DNA from: Candidatus Sulfotelmatobacter sp.
Lineage (GTDB): Bacteria > Acidobacteriota > Terriglobia > Terriglobales > Acidobacteriaceae
Length of the DNA: 14,803 nt
Reading direction: 5' to 3'
Assembly (NCBI GenBank): GCA_030045935.1
Contig: JASIEN010000657.1
Coordinates: forward strand, 1 to 14,803
Numbering within the stretch: the stretch's first letter is position 1; the number at the start of each line of letters is the position of its first letter. Of the stretch, positions 14,100-14,803 are shown piece by piece. Position numbers and translations under genes: made by a program. The notes below the pieces were generated by a model. That model was not told the DNA's origin. It was given only the letters and a program-made list of their open reading frames with translations, and did not search any database.

Positions 14100-14803
14100 T
14101 CAACTCTTCAACTCCGGATTCGGATTTCTCACTTCAGCTAAATACGTTGTCCGCGGGCGTGTATTCAAGTCACTCAGCAGGCTGTAATTCAACGATTTCT
14201 TTTTGAGCTTCGAAACCGCGCTGTCTGGGTTATTAATATCGCCGAACGTGATTGCATCCGCCGGACACGCTTGCTGGCAGGCTGTCTGCAAATCACCATC
14301 TTTGATCTTGATCGTTTTGCCCTCACGCACACTGGCCACTTCGGCATCGATCTTGTGCTCGTTAATGCGCTGAATGCAGTAGGTACACTTTTCCATCACG
14401 CCGCGGCTGCGCACGCTGACGTCAGGATTGCGCATCATCTTGTATTGCTCGGTCGTCCAGTCCTGGAACAAAAAGAAATTGAAGCGCCGCACCTTGTAGG
14501 GGCAGTTGTTCGAGCAATAGCGCGTGCCCACGCAGCGGTTGTAGATCATGTCATTCAAGCCTTCGCTCGAATGGTTGGTGGCGCCGACCGGACAGACGAG
14601 TTCGCAGGGCGCGTCTTCGCACTGCATGCAGGGCACGGGCTGGAAAAATGCCTTGGGATTGTCGCGGTCGCCCTGATAGTAGGCGTCGACGCGAATCCAG
14701 TGCATATGGCGGCCGAGCCTGGTCTGCTCCTGGCCGACGACGGCGATGTTGTTTTCCGACTGACACGCGATCATGCACGCGTTGCAGCCCACGCACTTGT
14801 TCA
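14100..14803 (-). CDS. actB: ACIII iron-sulfur subunit ActB, C-terminal part
   Basis: This gene is cut by the window edge; the frame is open to base 14803, so the true start and the N-terminal molybdopterin-oxidoreductase-like region lie outside. About 233 residues are seen. They contain 15 cysteines in four sets: CVGCNACMIAC, CMQCEDAPCELVCP, CVGTRYCSNNCP, and CTYC with the later CQQACP. In the third set a Thr replaces one cysteine. Fifteen ligands fit three [4Fe-4S] clusters plus one [3Fe-4S] cluster, as known for ActB. The subunit is on the periplasmic face and wires quinol oxidation in ActC to the haems of ActA and ActE. The stretch CVGTRYCSNNCPYKVRRFNF is highly typical of ActB and relatives. 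A PsrB/NrfC-type protein is excluded by the following actC-F genes. Confidence 0.94.
   Translation of the reverse strand, partial: NKCVGCNACMIACQSENNIAVVGQEQTRLGRHMHWIRVDAYYQGDRDNPKAFFQPVPCMQCEDAPCELVCPVGATNHSSEGLNDMIYNRCVGTRYCSNNCPYKVRRFNFFLFQDWTTEQYKMMRNPDVSVRSRGVMEKCTYCIQRINEHKIDAEVASVREGKTIKIKDGDLQTACQQACPADAITFGDINNPDSAVSKLKKKSLNYSLLSDLNTRPRTTYLAEVRNPNPELKS

Noticed and set aside
14505..14540. A missing cysteine (Thr in CVGTRYC) in ActB as possible damage
   Set aside because: This Thr is typical of ActB-like proteins, and the total of 15 cysteines fits three [4Fe-4S] clusters plus one [3Fe-4S] cluster.

Overview
The window reads as a chromosomal piece of an aerobic, GC-rich Gram-negative bacterium, most likely an acidobacterium of the Terriglobia/'Koribacter' kind. 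The taxonomic hint rests on three things: an Alternative Complex III (ACIII) cluster joined directly to an A2-type caa3 oxidase, a YdiJ-like three-part oxidoreductase next door, and several short palindromes of the GGCTAAAGCC / CACGGCTGAAGCCGTG type that I remember as common in acidobacterial genomes. The assignment is an inference, not a database result. Every gene I accept is on the minus strand, so transcription runs from right to left.

Right to centre (14803 down to 4924) is one long respiratory gene train: the 3' part of actB (Fe-S subunit, cut by the window edge), actC, actD, actE, actF, an unnamed 170-residue single-TM protein, a SCO copper chaperone, then coxB, coxA, coxC and coxD. 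Gaps are at most about 106 bp and five junctions overlap or nearly touch. Together the products form a quinol-to-oxygen chain. ActB/ActC/ActF take electrons from menaquinol or ubiquinol, the haem c of ActE passes them on, the fused cytochrome c domain and CuA of CoxB receive them, and CoxA reduces O2 while pumping protons. SCO matures the CuA site. ActA, the rest of ActB and the operon promoter lie outside the window. CoxA has the YSHP...VY arrangement in place of the helix-VI glutamate, which marks the A2 subfamily. This module is known from Rhodothermus and Flavobacterium-type systems, so it is not a new system. Its least understood part is the 170-residue protein.

Centre to left (4923 to 1598): a short control region with a CRP/FNR-like palindrome, then a 1051-codon FAD + Fe-S + CCG-domain oxidoreductase of the YdiJ type, which probably oxidises a D-2-hydroxyacid and feeds electrons to the quinone pool. 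Left end (1597 to 244): a membrane-anchored protein that resembles the RMD1/YagE (DUF155) family. The last 243 bases have no gene and are packed with short degenerate repeats.

The most unusual structure is the set of short palindromic elements. Three are twin palindromes with a 20-24 nt spacer: inside the ydiJ-like gene, at the 3' end of the 170-codon gene, and between actB and actC. A fourth is a perfect 12-bp hairpin in the first codons of actE. Some of them are translated in frame, and some sit where translation should start, so they may tune expression of individual subunits.
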